A stretch of DNA of 50,132 nucleotides from Chara braunii (Eukaryota; Streptophyta; Charophyceae; Charales; Characeae). Below, one piece after another: positions 10,676-21,706 of this stretch; the first letter of the stretch is position 1; each line of letters begins with the position of its first letter. The notes under the pieces were generated by a model. That model searched no databases, had not been told where the DNA came from, and worked only from the letters and a program-made list of their open reading frames with translations. The translations under genes and the position numbers were made by a program. The stretch is from positions 767,577 through 817,708 of the forward strand of contig BFEA01000029.1 in assembly GCA_003427395.1 (NCBI GenBank), given 5' to 3'.

Positions 10676-12480
10676 GCAGGGAAAACGAAAAGAAACAACT
10701 TTTTTGGGGGGGAGGGTTCGAGAGGGCGGAAGTTCGTTTCTGCTGCATAGCCATACGAATCCTTATACTGTAAGGGCGCCCTAACTGGGCGAGGGTGATT
10801 AGTTTACCCTTTTTTTTTTCCGTTCCACAGCCCATAAGGAAGACCCTACACTTCGGTGAGGAGGGCGGGTGTCAGGAACTCAGCCTGTCGGGCAATTCGT
10901 AGGGTTCCGAACTCACATTTCAAGTCACATCCGGGGCCTCCCTAGAGATTTCCGTCGTTTTGCCTGGGGCGCCCTCATTTTTTAGGGGCGGACCCTAAGA
11001 GCCAAAAATGTGGAAACATTCTGGAGTTCTTTATTCTCGTCATTAGGGTGTGGTGGAACGATGATTTTGTAAGAATCCTTACCAGGCCCAACCAGTGAGT
11101 ACGGAAAAAAAAAAAAAAAAAAAAGAGGACTCTTGATGGCTTGCAGAAGTCACAAAAGACAATCTACTACCTTGGTGAGAGTTGGCAAGTGGTTCGTGGG
11201 TAAGGACCCACGAAATAGAGGTGCTGCAGGCGGGCGGCAGCAACCTCCTCATGAACCTCAGTTTCCTTTTCTTTCTGACGACGACCTGACTCCTCGCGAG
11301 TTCTTTTTGGCGATGGTGATTTGTGTCGCTGTGTGGCGATGTGAACGCGAAACGAACTCGTGAAATTCCTCGTTTCGTGTGCCGTGCGGCGAGGCCCACT
11401 GTCCAGCACTGTCCAGCATGCGGCGACAAAAGCTGTGAGGAGAATGCTTGTCTGGACACGAATTCTCGGGTAAAAAAACACAGGCCTCTGCGAGAGGTCT
11501 CGCGAAATGGCCTTTTACAGGCCGGAGGCTCAAGCGATTTCGGGACATTCTGACAGCTCCGGAATTCAATCTGACAGGTTGAACTCGGGAGCTTGAACTC
11601 GGGAGCTGGTGTGGCGACGCTGCACTCCCGAAAATGGCCGAGTCGGGACCACTAGTGTGGGGAGGCCCTAAGCCCTCAGTCCCTAAGTTCTCAGTTTCCG
11701 TACACATTGTCCGGGAACGACCACAAGTTAAACCACCAGTACATGGGCACTGCGCGCCGCGCCGGCCGCCCAAATCTCGAAACTTCCGGCTTTCCGCCCA
11801 CGTGTGAGTCCGACTTCAGATTCCGGTCTTTTTTGTATATTTTTTTTTTATTTTGTTTTCCCCGCTCTCCGTTTTGGCCCCTGGGTGTGCGACGGGGTAC
11901 GCCGGCGGCGCCGCAAGGCCGCCTGGCAGTTAACTGTTGACGTGCTTCGGCACTCCACTGCGCGGCAACGTGCGTACTCCAGCGGTTGTCCGTATCTGGC
12001 CGTATATTACGAAGATCAATGGTCTGAAACGAACGATCCCGGTAAGTGGAACCGCGCCGCCCGCCCTGCAGCTCGACTGCGTCGCGAAAAAAAGACGTGG
12101 GCATCTGTCACAGTCAGTCAAAAATGTAACGGTGCATGTACGAAAATTTCCCGAAACCCTCGTGAAGGTTCGGGCGCCGCCGCAGGCGTAGTTATCGAAA
12201 TTGCGAAAAGGAGAATGTATCTTACCGTACAAGGTGGAGATATACAGCCCCCTTAGATTTTGTCTTTTCCGCGTTTGCTGAGTGGCGCCGCGCGGCAGCT
12301 TCATTGGCCGGCTGAATCGAACACAGACACTATACGGATGGATTGGCATCGTCGTCGCGCCGGGACAAAGATGACATGACATCGCGCGCAAATCGAGGAC
12401 GGGCCACGGCGCAGCGGACAAAAGTGAACGGCATTCAAAAAAAAAAGGAAAAAAAAAAGTGAACGGCACAGTCACGAGTC
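10676..12480. other. Stretch without recognisable gene
   Basis: Contains an A20 run at 11105-11124, a short tandem duplication (GAACTCGGGAGCTT, about 11581-11606) and a GC- and CpG-rich part (about 11700-12430). Fragments such as CACTCCCGAAAATGGC (about 11620) match the repeat block at 1.6-1.75 kb. Open frames overlap on both strands, and none shows a family motif or a convincing splice context. Confidence 0.6.
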
Positions 12481-12499
12481 ACGAGCTAGATGACGCGCG

Positions 12500-12880
12500 A
12501 TTGGGGGCCGGGAGGGTCCGGTCACGGGCCAGTACTTCAACAATATAATAATATTCTCTGGTTTTATCCCCTACCTTGTGTCTTTTCCTCTGTTCTTGTG
12601 AATGGGGTTTATTTATTGCCTTCAGGGAACCCCAAATGGGGACACCGGCCAGGGGACAGCCGGTAGCAGAGGGGACGAGGATCATCTGAGTGGCCAGTCG
12701 CTGTGCCACCCTAATTACCCCTCCCCCTATGAACAACAGCAGCGACTGCTTTTTGGGGGGACCAACGGGCTCTCTCTAGGTGGCGGGAGCCACGCATGCC
12801 CAGGAATGTCCAAGAGGATTGAACCCAAGACCTCCTGAATGCCACTTGCCTGCGTTACCAACTGAGCTAGGCCGCTGGAT
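12500..12880 (-). repeat. tRNA-headed SINE candidate (or tRNA pseudogene with tail)
   Basis: On the minus strand the head contains TAGCTCAGTTGG (12869-12858), a full match to the Pol III A box, and GGTTCAATCC (12825-12816), close to the B box, at normal tRNA spacing. The anticodon arm does not fold convincingly, so a functional tRNA is unlikely. A body of ~300 bp follows, ending in the AT-rich stretch near 12540-12620. Head plus unrelated body is the structure of a tRNA-derived SINE. The tail boundary is not defined and only one copy is in the window. Confidence 0.5.
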
Positions 12881-13404
12881 TAGGGGCTATCATTATTGCA
12901 TCCGTTTTCCCAGAAAAAAAAAAAAAATCCCAGAAAGAAAAAACAAACAATTATTGCGTCCGGGGGGCGCAAAGAGTCCGATGATAATGCCTCAAGGCCA
13001 TCGCGTTCCGTTTATCAAGTTCAGGACCTCGCGCCCCATTCATCAAATGTGAAAAAGACACAAACAAATGGATGTTGCATCTTTCCACGATCTACGGGCA
13101 GGGACATTCTCCATTTTTCACATGTCCAAGCCTCCAAGGTCAGCAGTGCGGCAATACCCCATTACACTAGAGTACCAGTCAGGCACAGGCAAGTACACTT
13201 CCTTGTTCTTTCTTTCTTTCCTTTTTTTTTTTTTTTTTTTTTTTTCAACAAACCATTTAATCGTATTATATCTGAGACATTGAGGCCGGGGACCCCACAA
13301 TTCCATCCGGAGTTACCCCGGCAGCATCAGCCGGTTTAGCTTCTCAGACAGATCAACCTGCAATCTCAGACTACCTGCTACAGTTCTGTCTACTCTTTTC
13401 ACTG

Positions 13405-13421
13405 CTGGAAAACGGGTCCAG
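13405..13421 (-). other. 3' UTR hairpin of LINE-B
   Basis: In element sense CTGGACCCGTTTTCCAG, with CTGGA pairing TCCAG. Nearly identical to the LINE-C block at 32221-32237 and homologous to LINE-A 2846-2862. Confidence 0.6.
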
Positions 13422-13619
13422 CGTCTCTTTAAGTTGATCTACAAATTCAGAGACATTAAAGGGAAACAGAAGGAAAAACTGTAGCCTGGGTGGGGGGCGA
13501 GAGTGGAGTTAGGAAAAGGAGGAGAGTCTGTGTAGAGGGGAGAGATCTATATACGTAGTCTTGCGGGATCTGTATTTGGCCCTCTCAGCACGAAGCTGTC
13601 TGTTGGGAAGAAGGACGCT

Positions 13620-15470
13620 CTAGGCCTGCGGTAGTCTATCCCACAAGATGTCTGAGTAGTGGATTCTGTCTTTTTCGAGTAATTCTGCCCATTTAAAAGG
13701 AGATGACCACTTACTGTGAAAGGTCCGTCTGGCTACTTCCTTAGACTCAAACTGGCGTTTAATTCTAATCCAGTCTGCCATAATTTCTATTCTGATTGAG
13801 TGCTTAAAGTTGGATAGCAGGGAACCAGTTGAGGATTTGGAGTTGAGAAAGAGTCTATCATTTCTAGCCATCCAGAGGGCCCAGAAGACTCTGGACCTGA
13901 AAATCTGAGCTAACATTCCAATTTGATGGTTGACTATGAGAGGATTTAACCTCCCTGTAATGACGACTTCCTGAGTCCAGAAACCTGTGTAGCTGTATGC
14001 CTTTGCCCACCAGGAGTCCAGAGTGTCCCAGAAGCCTCTCGCAATGACACATTCCCACCACAGGTGCAACCAGTCCTCCAGACACGGATGGGGGCAGGCG
14101 GTACAAAGGGTAGATATGTCCATTCCTTTCTCCGCACACCAGAGGGAAGTAGGGACACAGGAGTGGAGATGCATCCATTGGAGGCCTCCCACTTTGGCCT
14201 CCAGAGTGGAGGATATGAGTTGAATGAAGAAGATCAGCCATTTGGAGTCGAGTGGACGAAGCTTGAGGGATGATGATCTTCTTTGCCAGGTTGCCGTAAG
14301 GCCAGCCTGCAGCGTCTGGGCTCCTGAGTGTAATGCGTAACCAACCTGTGCGGTGTAATCCTTGATGGGAATTTTATTGGACTTGCCTTCTGCATCTGTG
14401 ATGGTCCAACCATATCTGCATATGTCGGTCTTCTACTGACTGAGGGGCTTTGCTTGCATAATGGTACGGTATTCTGGAGCTCCTCCTGATGTAGTTGTCT
14501 GCTGTATCTTGACTTCATGTAATCCTTCTGTGTTGAGCTGTTGGACCGTCCTGGATTGAATTAGAACATTCCCTTGACGGGACCATTCCGAGGCTTCCAC
14601 TGTGTCATCCTGGTTGGTCTTGATTACCCTGTAGAAGGTATCATCTGAAGAATCGTGCTTGAGCCATTGTTGTTCCTGTACATGATGTTCAGGTTTCCGT
14701 AGTGTGTCCAGCCAAGAGCTTGGGATGGCGTCAGTGATTTCCTTCAGGTGGGCTGCAGATCGATGAAGACCAGTGAGCTGTGGTTTGAGGTCCTTGGGTT
14801 CCCTCCATTTCTTGGTGTCTTGATTCCAGATATGGCGCACAAGCCATACTCCCCGCTGCATCCATTTGAGGGCGAAGTTGCCGGGGGCTTTTGCAACAGA
14901 AAAGGGGAGCCCCGCTGCATCGCGAATGAATGGGTTTTCGAAAAGTGAGGTGTTGAGTATCTCTTGGCGAGTGTTTGGTGCGTCCATCAGTTGAGGAAGC
15001 ATTTTGGACCATGCCGTGAGAATGTATGACCAGGTGGGTGTATTCGGTCTGGAGGTGAAGGGGTGCATTAGAAGAGCAGTCCAGACTGCATCCGGATCCG
15101 ATAGGTTCCAATGTTCTGCCAGCGAGTGTTGAGCTAGGATGATCCACGGCTGTTGTTCTACCGTTGTCAGCGCCCTGATGGGCCATTTGGCGAGGAGTGC
15201 GCGGTTCTGTGTTTCCGGGTCACGGACTCCAAGGCCTCCTGCCTTTTTCTTTTCGGTTATTTTCTTCCAACTAACTTTACTGATAGCGGATTGGACCTCA
15301 GAATTGCCCTTCCACAGGAATCTGGTTAGTAAGCGTCTCTTGTTGGTGAAGGAGCTGGGGGAGGGAGCCCTGATTGACAGTATGTACCAGATCTTAGAGG
15401 ATATGAATGTGTAATAATAATCGCCCTCCCGAACAGCGATAAGAAGTGTGTTTTCGACCAGGTAGCGCAA
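13620..15470 (-). pseudogene. LINE-B ORF2 thumb and C-terminal region with zf-RVT-like motif
   Basis: Segments 15470-14433 and 14192-13620 share a frame that is shifted relative to the RT segment, so a frameshift lies near 15470-15330; TGA at 14433-14435 splits the two. The first carries RFLWKGNSEVQ and KKAGGLGVRDPETQNRAL, typical after LINE RT. The second carries CTACPHPCLEDWLHLWWEC (Cys-X2-Cys...His-X4-Cys) and a Trp-rich region (VFWALWMARNDRLF). The ORF ends near WDRLPQA. Role as in LINE-A. Confidence 0.85.
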
Positions 15471-16813
15471 GCATCCCTAATCCTGTTTTCGACAATAGTC
15501 TGTTGAATGTCCGTGGTGTTACCGAAGGATACCTGGATACCCAGGTATCTTTCGGGTTCTGTTTCTGGCTTGACTGGGATACCCAGATCATAGGCCAGGG
15601 GAACTGCGTTTGGAATGAGGGCATTGGATTTTTGCCAGCTCACTCTCATTTCAGAGGCCAACTCGTATGTTGAAAGACACTGTTCCAATGCCATAAGAGA
15701 GGCGGTGGTATTGTCTGAAATGGCTGAGAAGTCATCTGCTAGAGCAGGGACTTTAATGACGTAGGATGGAGAAAGTTGTAGACCGGTGTATTCTGGGTGT
15801 GCCCTGACCATGTTGAGCAGAACTTCGAGTTGAATCACAAATAGTGAGGGTGCAAGTGGGCACCCTTGACGAAGGGATCGGGTGACTCTAAATGCCTCCG
15901 AGGGGTGGCCATTGACCAGGACTCTCCCTGAGGATGCACCGTAGAGGGCTCAGACAAATTTGCGAAAGTTCTGGCCCACCCCTAGTCTACTTAACGTGGC
16001 GTGGAGAAAGTCCCAGTTCACGCGGTCATACGCTTTCTGGAAATCAATGAGAATTACTGCTTTGTTCAGGTTATGGTTCCTTATCCAGTCTATGGATTGA
16101 GAGATTGTCATTACGTTACCTAAGACTTGTCTACCCGGTATAAAACCAGACTGGTTCGGGTGTACTAGTTTAGTTAGTAGTGGGTTGATGCGGCGCGCCA
16201 AGGTTTGGGCCAAGATCTTACCATGTACATTGAGGAGTGATATCGGTCTGTAGTTACGAACATCTGTTTTATCGCCTTTTTTGTACAGCAGTGTAATTAT
16301 ACCCTCGGCCGTGTGTGGGCCTAGTGGTTGGTCCGCCAAGATTTGGTTAAAGATGCGGAGCAGGTCCGGGGCGAGGATTGGCCAGAATTTGATGTAAAAT
16401 TCGACCGGTAGACCATCGGGGCCCGGGCATTTGCCTTTCACCATGCTATCTACAGCAGCGGTAAGTTCTGTTAATGTGATTGGACCCTCCAGCGAGGCTG
16501 ACTCCATATCAGATAGAAGACGGTTGGTTGAGTCCCAAAGTGCATGTTCTAGGTGGGGGGGGATGACGGGGGAGTTGGGTGGTTTTTCGGAGGTTAGCAA
16601 CTGTTCGTAGAACAGCCTAACGAATTCACATAAGGAAGCTGAGTCTTTAGCTGGGGGGTGTGAGGGGTCTGTGGGGTGTGACAGATTAGTAATCCGGGTG
16701 GAGCTGCGTAAGTGGTTGATTGCTGAGGCCGTTTTGCTGGTAAGGCGGTCGGTGGAAAGGATTCTTTCTATTTGTCGATGTGTTGTCCAAAGGTTGTGGT
16801 GTTTAATTTGCAA
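15326..16813 (-). pseudogene. LINE-B ORF2 reverse transcriptase with one in-frame stop
   Basis: One frame runs from about 16813 to 15326 with a single TGA at 15950-15952. Motifs in order: GKCPGPDGLPVEFY, LLYKKGDKTDVRNYRPISLL, SGFIPGRQVLGN, LIDFQKAYDRVNW, SLRQGCPLAPSLF, VPALADDFSAI (LADD at 15742-15731) and RYLGIQVSFG. The Asp pair is intact, but the usual aromatic residue of the (Y/F)ADD box is Leu. The ORF segment begins with TTG; the true ORF2 is continuous from the endonuclease, interrupted by TAA at 16848-16850. Confidence 0.9.
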
Positions 16814-16847
16814 ATTCTGCCATTCTTGAATTAGTCTGCTTCTCTTT

Positions 16848-17881
16848 TTATGGGTCTACCGCTGCTGAGAAGGAGTCAATGGGTTTCTTCTCAATTTGTT
16901 CTATTTTCCTTTTTACTTGGATTTCATTGTATCTCCTGTTGACAGCTTTGACCCTTGAGATCAGATTCAGTTGGTTTGATATCAGAGATAGGCCGTTGTC
17001 CAGCCACTGTCCTTCGTTATCAAAGATTGTTGTATTTACTCTCCATTCCTCCCATGTACTACGTACCCAATCTACCACCCCTGGGTCTTCTAGAACGTGG
17101 AGGCTCAATCTGAATAGGCCCTTTCCCTGTGAAAGCTGAGTCCCCAGATTCAAGCGTATCCATGCGGGGATGTGATCGGACATTGGTTCAGTAGTGGTTT
17201 CCGCTTTATTGACCAGTTGAAGTGCATCGTCATTGACCAATATGATATCAAGTCTCCTGTGGGTGTAGATTCCGTCCTCCGTAGGATTCGAGGATGCCCA
17301 TGTATACTGGCGAGATTCAGGATGGAGTGTGCAGAATGGGTCAAAGAGGCCAATGTCGATCATGAGATCATTGAGAGTGGCCGATTCCCCAGGATATGCC
17401 AGAGGTGTTGTTGAGTCAATATCCGGGTTTGGGACTGTGTTCCAGTCCCCCCCCACTATCAGAAATTTGGTATTTGGAATGACCCCAGATAGTGAGCGGA
17501 GGAAGGCTGATTTGGTGCTGTGATCATATGGCGTGTAAACTGACATAACTCCCCAGATCTGGTTATCAATATCTAAAGTGACCCAGCACCAGTGTCCCAG
17601 TGGATCAATTTTGTTATGTGAGTAGCAAGACCTTTGTGGATCAATATGCCTGTGCCCCCTTTGGTACCCTGAGCAGGGGCCCATATTTGTGGCCCATTCC
17701 ACCAGATTGGCATGGAGGCTAATCTTTCCTCTGAAAGTTTAGTCTCCTGCAGCAGTGTGACTGTTATTCTCTGAGAGTGGATCCATGACTTCAGGCGAGA
17801 ACATTTGTATTTTCCTTTATTATCAATCAGTCCGCGGATGTTCCAGGTGGCTACAGATAGCCTACCTTCCATTGGCCGCAT
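16848..17881 (-). pseudogene. LINE-B ORF2 endonuclease (APE-type), one frameshift
   Basis: Starts at ATG 17881, overlapping the ORF1 end. Frame one (17881-17573) has ATWNIRGL and LLQETKLSEE; frame two (17702-16848) has VGGDWNTV and SDHIPAW. A one-base-class indel near 17620-17590 separates them; the overlap reads as IHWDTGA in one frame and GHWCWVTLDI in the other. All expected metal-binding and catalytic residues are present across the two pieces. After SDH come the linker and TAA at 16848-16850. Confidence 0.9.
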
Positions 17882-19901
17882 TCAGCTGCTGCCCGGGTTG
17901 GATCTGCAGCAGGGATGCCCCTGGGGTGGCCATTAGATTCGGGACGTCCCAGGGGATCTTGGTCGACTCCAGGATGAACCTGGAAAAAATTGACTGTTCC
18001 CTTGGGATCAGTTCGTCCAGCTCCGCAATGATGTCCCCCTTGATCCCATCCCCGAGCGCCGGATAGAAACGTTCTTTGGTGTTACTCTGCTTGAACCAGG
18101 CCACAGGCGCCCAGAACAGACCTTTGTCCACTTGGGTCGGGTCTGTTCCTGGGGCTTGAGCTGCCTCCAAGCACATGCTGAGGACTGGGTGCACTTTTCC
18201 AGAATGTCCCTTTCTGTACATTGTCGAGCAGGGCATGGAAGCGACAGGACGCACGAAGTAACGCTTATCCAGGAAATTCCTTGCTGAGAAAAGGAAGTCA
18301 TTGGGGTGAGGGAACGTGGTGGAGGTGACCGATGGGAGGAACAGTTCATTACTTTCATTCTGTTGTAGCAAGAGAAGTGTGGTTTGGTTGGCCTGTTTGA
18401 AGATGAGAGGGGGCATTACATACGGAGTATCCTGTTGTGCCGCTGGTGTACCTGGTCCCAGCAAGGTCGGGCCCTGGAAGGATTGCAAGGGAATTGCAGA
18501 GTCCATATCTTTCGTGCCCTTGGTCATGTGGTCCTGTTGAGTGGGCTGTGGCTGCGCCGCTGAAGGTGATGGATTCAGGTCTGTTCCCGGGAGTGGATTC
18601 ATGCTGTCCTTATAGGTACTGCCAATCGGAGTGGTCAGCTGGAGAGAGAAACCAGAGGCAAAACATGCTCCTCTCTCCCCCGCTGCATTTGAGAGTGCAG
18701 ACCGCTCGTTGGAGGGACCGATCGGTCGCCAACCAAGTTTCCCGGTGGGCTGAGGCAGCTTGCCCATACCATTGGGTTGGCCGGGGCGGTTACCTCCGGG
18801 GTGTGGTTGCTGTGGGTTGTAGCGTGGTTTGGTGGCGTTCTGGTTCCAGTGGGGTTGCTTCTTCTTGTTGTTGAGCTGCTGAAGTTCCCTGTCGTTGAAG
18901 GCAAACCCTTCCCACTGATTTCTCCTCACCCCTGGGGGGGGAAACAGTTGGGATGCTGAGTGGGAAGACCAGAGACCTGCTGGGTATGGGTTCCCCGAGG
19001 TTGATCTCTGTCTGTTTCCCTCTTGTGACCTGCAGTCATCCGATGTGTGGCCGTACCTGTCGCAGAATTCACAGTAGGGGCAATTGTCAGGCTTGTGACC
19101 ATATCTGTTGCATTGGGAACACCAGGGTGTATTTGAGTTAATTAGGTCTGCCATTAAGTAGTCCGATCCAATCCAAATTTTGAGGCGCGGTCTGAAGCTT
19201 TCCTCTGCATTGGGGTGGAGCTGAAATTTCAGGTTCCCCAACTTCGGGTCTTCAGGATCACTAAAAGGATCAAATTCCTTAATTATTTTGCCCATTACAG
19301 TTTCCAAAGTTGTTCTGATGAACAGGGAAGCGGCAATGGGGAAACGCATGGCCATTACCCAGTAGTTTTTCCTTTTATCTTCTTCCCGTTTTGTTTCCCA
19401 TTCCGCCTTGGGTAACCCGGGGCGAAAGAAGACGAAGCGCCATTTATTGCCCTCTTTGAATTTCATCTCCGTTTTTGTCTGCAACAGCCATTCAACAACC
19501 TTCATGTTCTTCGCTAAATATGTCATCTAACCTCTACCCTCCATGTGTGTGGTTCCTTTCTGTGTCTGAGATTCCTCTTCAGTGAGAACCGAATCTTCCA
19601 GGAAACGGATCAGGTCCACATTTTTGTCATTGGACCAGTTTTTGGTTTCGCCCTGGAAAACTATAGCGACTGTCATCTTTTTCAAGAACTCATTTTGGAC
19701 CGTCTGCAGTTTTTCCGTGGGGCGAACCTCAATGCAGTCTTCTTCATCGTTCACTTTCGTTTCTACGTAGGCAGATACATTCTGGGATATGTTGTCAATG
19801 TACCAACCCTTCATCATACTCTGAAGTTTTTGGGTTTCGTCATCCATGAGATCGATGTCGGGAGTGGCACTAGTCCCGGGCAGGGAGCGTTCGGCTTCCA
19901 T
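17862..19901 (-). pseudogene. LINE-B ORF1: DUF4283-like, two CCHC zinc knuckles, single in-frame TAG
   Basis: Two open segments, 19901-19527 (124 residues) and 19526-17862 (554 residues), lie in the same frame and are separated only by TAG at 19527-19529, so one 679-codon frame contains one amber codon. LINE-A reads Leu at the aligned place, which favours mutation over a natural end. The second segment has a DUF4283-like part (VMAMRFPIAASLFIRTTLET), then knuckles CSQCNRYGHKPDNC and CEFCDRYGHTSDDC (residues 136-149 and 152-165, both CX2CX4HX4C), a Pro/Gln/Asn-rich linker, and an end region (KGLFWAPVAWF, ILESTKIPWDVPNLM) not recognised. It would bind element RNA. Confidence 0.85.
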
Positions 19902-20130
19902 AGCGCTGTTTGGTGAGATTCTGATAAGGGAGGCGAGTGTGGTGGGTGGGGTTGTTTAGTTTAAGGATAAGACGGTAGTGATGTGAGAATGTGTGGCAGG
20001 TAAAAAGAGGCGTAGAGGGGGGGGAGGGGGCGCGATATTAGTGTGGGGGAGTTGAACTGTGTGTGGGAGAGGGTGCATTGTTGGTGACAGGGCAGATAGG
20101 ACGGACGCGCGAGTAGGGAGTATAGGGAGG

Positions 20131-20165
20131 TCTCTTATACACATCTAGATGTGTATAAGAGACAG
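20131..20165. other. Nextera mate-pair junction adapter left in the assembly
   Basis: The 19-base transposon mosaic end AGATGTGTATAAGAGACAG (20147-20165) directly follows 16 bases of its own reverse complement (20131-20146), the structure of a circularised mate-pair junction. It is synthetic, not genomic. Its translations (MCIRDR, SYTHLDVYKRQ-like) are well-known spurious peptides. The sequences on either side need not be neighbours in the genome. Confidence 0.97.
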
Positions 20166-20194
20166 GTACAGAGCGAGCACAAGCACACACACAC

Positions 20195-20198
<4 letters not shown>

Positions 20199-20258
<60 letters not shown>
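20199..20258. repeat. (AG)n microsatellite
   Basis: About 30 AG units just right of the adapter junction, followed by a CAGA/GACA-rich stretch to about 20335. It lies inside the presumed first intron of the exon at 20469-20621. Confidence 0.97.
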
Positions 20259-20259
<1 letters not shown>

Positions 20260-20468
20260 CCCGCAGGCAGGCCGACAGACATGCAAACAGACGTAGATAC
20301 AGGCAGACAGACAGACAGACAGAAAAACAGCGTAGTAGACAGAAGGGCAGGAAACAGACAGAGGCACTGACAGACCGGCAGGCTAACGAATGTGGTATGG
20401 CTCAAAGATAAATGGTAGATAAGAGGACACAACCGACCAATCCGACAATTCAAATATCTCACCCTTAC

Positions 20469-20621
20469 CTTCTTCTTGATCCCAGTCTTCTCCTTGATGT
20501 CCCGCCTTCCGCGGATCGTTGCACATCTGTCGAGCAGCTCCGACGGCGTCGTGATCTCCGCTGCTTGGCGAAGTTTGACCGCATTCACCGGGCCCACCCC
20601 ACTTAGCTCCTCCACCTTCAT
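20469..20621 (-). CDS. First coding exon of a helix-hairpin-helix (DUF4332-like) protein, rest missing
   Basis: From ATG 20621-20619 a 51-codon exon encodes MKVEELSGVGPVNAVKLRQA, then ITTPSELLDRCATIRGRRDI and KEKTGIKKK, ending exactly at AAG|GTAAGG (donor at 20468-20467, phase 0). LSGVGPVNAVKL is a helix-hairpin-helix; the whole resembles the DUF4332 pattern (hGhGp..a..Lr..gi.Tp.eLL......GR..i.ektGI). An in-frame TAA lies seven codons upstream of the ATG, supporting the start. Beyond the donor the frame runs into microsatellite. Domain members normally continue after the TGI segment, so at least one more exon is expected below 20131, but the adapter junction and LINE-B follow instead. Function unknown; DNA or protein binding by the helix-hairpin-helix is inference. 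Confidence 0.7.
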
Positions 20622-21157
20622 GATTGCCGACCAAGCTTAAGGATGGCAAGACGAGTATGCACGCTCTACGAATCACTACTACGCTGCCCTGTCTGTGTCT
20701 CTCTAGACCAATTGCTCTCGGAGAAGTTGGAGTCCCTTACGCGAACCTAAATGTTGTCGAACTGCTGACAAGCCCCAAGAGAGAATGCAGAACTCAACGA
20801 AATTCGTAGGAAGAATAAACAAGAAATGATCTCCCTGTCTGTTTGACCAGCTCGCTTTGCGAAGCCCCTCCCTTGTATTACGAATCTCTACGATTCCGTC
20901 TGTTCGAGGAACGAGAGTGCAAACAGATCCTGGAAGGCTGGAAGATGATGACAAGCTCACAGGCAGTGGGACTTACTGGCACGACATGACCGGAATGACC
21001 GCAGTAACTCCAAGTTGCCTAATAAACACTCTTTTACTGAGCCCCCTCCGAAGCAATTCTTCACTTCACTAAGTTCAGTTCATACATTACCCTCACACTA
21101 CTAGCAGTACATGTACCGTGGCTGGACTCACCAGACAGTACAAGTGATCGTTCCAAG

Positions 21158-21158
<1 letters not shown>
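20622..21158. other. Presumed 5' flank of the helix-hairpin-helix gene
   Basis: Non-repetitive stretch upstream of the exon's ATG. It should hold the 5' UTR and promoter, but no TATA-like or other element stands out. Overlapping open frames on both strands (20960-20703 minus, 20857-21072 plus) have no recognisable motif. Confidence 0.35.
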
Positions 21159-21159
<1 letters not shown>

Positions 21160-21199
<40 letters not shown>

Positions 21200-21216
21200 C
21201 CTCTCTCCCCCTCTCT

Positions 21217-21247
<31 letters not shown>
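21160..21247. repeat. (CT)n microsatellite with CCCC interruptions
   Basis: CT units interrupted by CCCCCTCTCTCCCC-type variants. Confidence 0.95.
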
Positions 21248-21661
21248 GCGACTCGCACCTTCAACAGGGATCCCCTTCGTCACAGGCAGGACGGAAGCGC
21301 AACCCTCTGGTGTTCAGGTTACAGTGTGTTTAGGCCGGGATGGTTGCCTCCGAGACACGATCACGAATAGGTGTCTCCGCAATGCTATGCAGTCGTAGGA
21401 TGGGTCGCTATTTATGTATCCCGCCTCGGTCTCGGGAAGGGATCTAAGATGAGAAAGTGGTCGAACGTCAGCGGACTGCAGCACACCCAGACAAAGTTTA
21501 GCGGCTGTGTAAGAGAGAAAAGACGAACGCGCTCCACACTGTCCAAGTCTACGAGCATGTGTGCGTGGCGCGCGGTACGTCTGCCTCCCTGATTCGCGGA
21601 GAGGCAGAGAAGACCACTGCCGTACCTTCCCCTTGCACGTGCTGTGCAGTGTGTACCCCTC

Positions 21662-21662
21662 T

Positions 21663-21694
<32 letters not shown>

Positions 21695-21706
21695 CAGAGG
21701 GAGAGN
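21662..21706. repeat. (TG)n-(GA)n microsatellite ending at an N
   Basis: TG repeat, short GAGA stretch, then a single N at 21706 immediately before the tandem array. The N likely marks unresolved assembly at low-complexity sequence. Confidence 0.9.

Larger units (their letters stand above)
13222..20130 (-). mobile_element. LINE-B: plant-type non-LTR retrotransposon, 5' end cut at an adapter junction
   Basis: The minus-strand order is ORF1 (19901-17862), ORF2 endonuclease (17881-16848), RT (16813-15326), C-terminal region (15470-13620), a 3' UTR and a poly(A) tail (T24 on plus, 13222-13245). The putative 5' UTR runs right up to the Nextera junction at 20131, so the true 5' end and right flank are unknown and no target duplication can be assigned. 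ORF1 and ORF2 overlap by 20 bases. Relatively few disabling changes suggest a younger insertion than LINE-A. Confidence 0.9.

Noticed and set aside
12816-12869. Functional tRNA gene
   Set aside because: A and B boxes are good, but no proper anticodon arm or acceptor stem can be formed.
20038-20411. Open frames crossing the adapter (peptides with MCIRDR or SYTHLDVYKR)
   Set aside because: They are translations of the Nextera junction and the adjacent (GA)n, known database contaminants.
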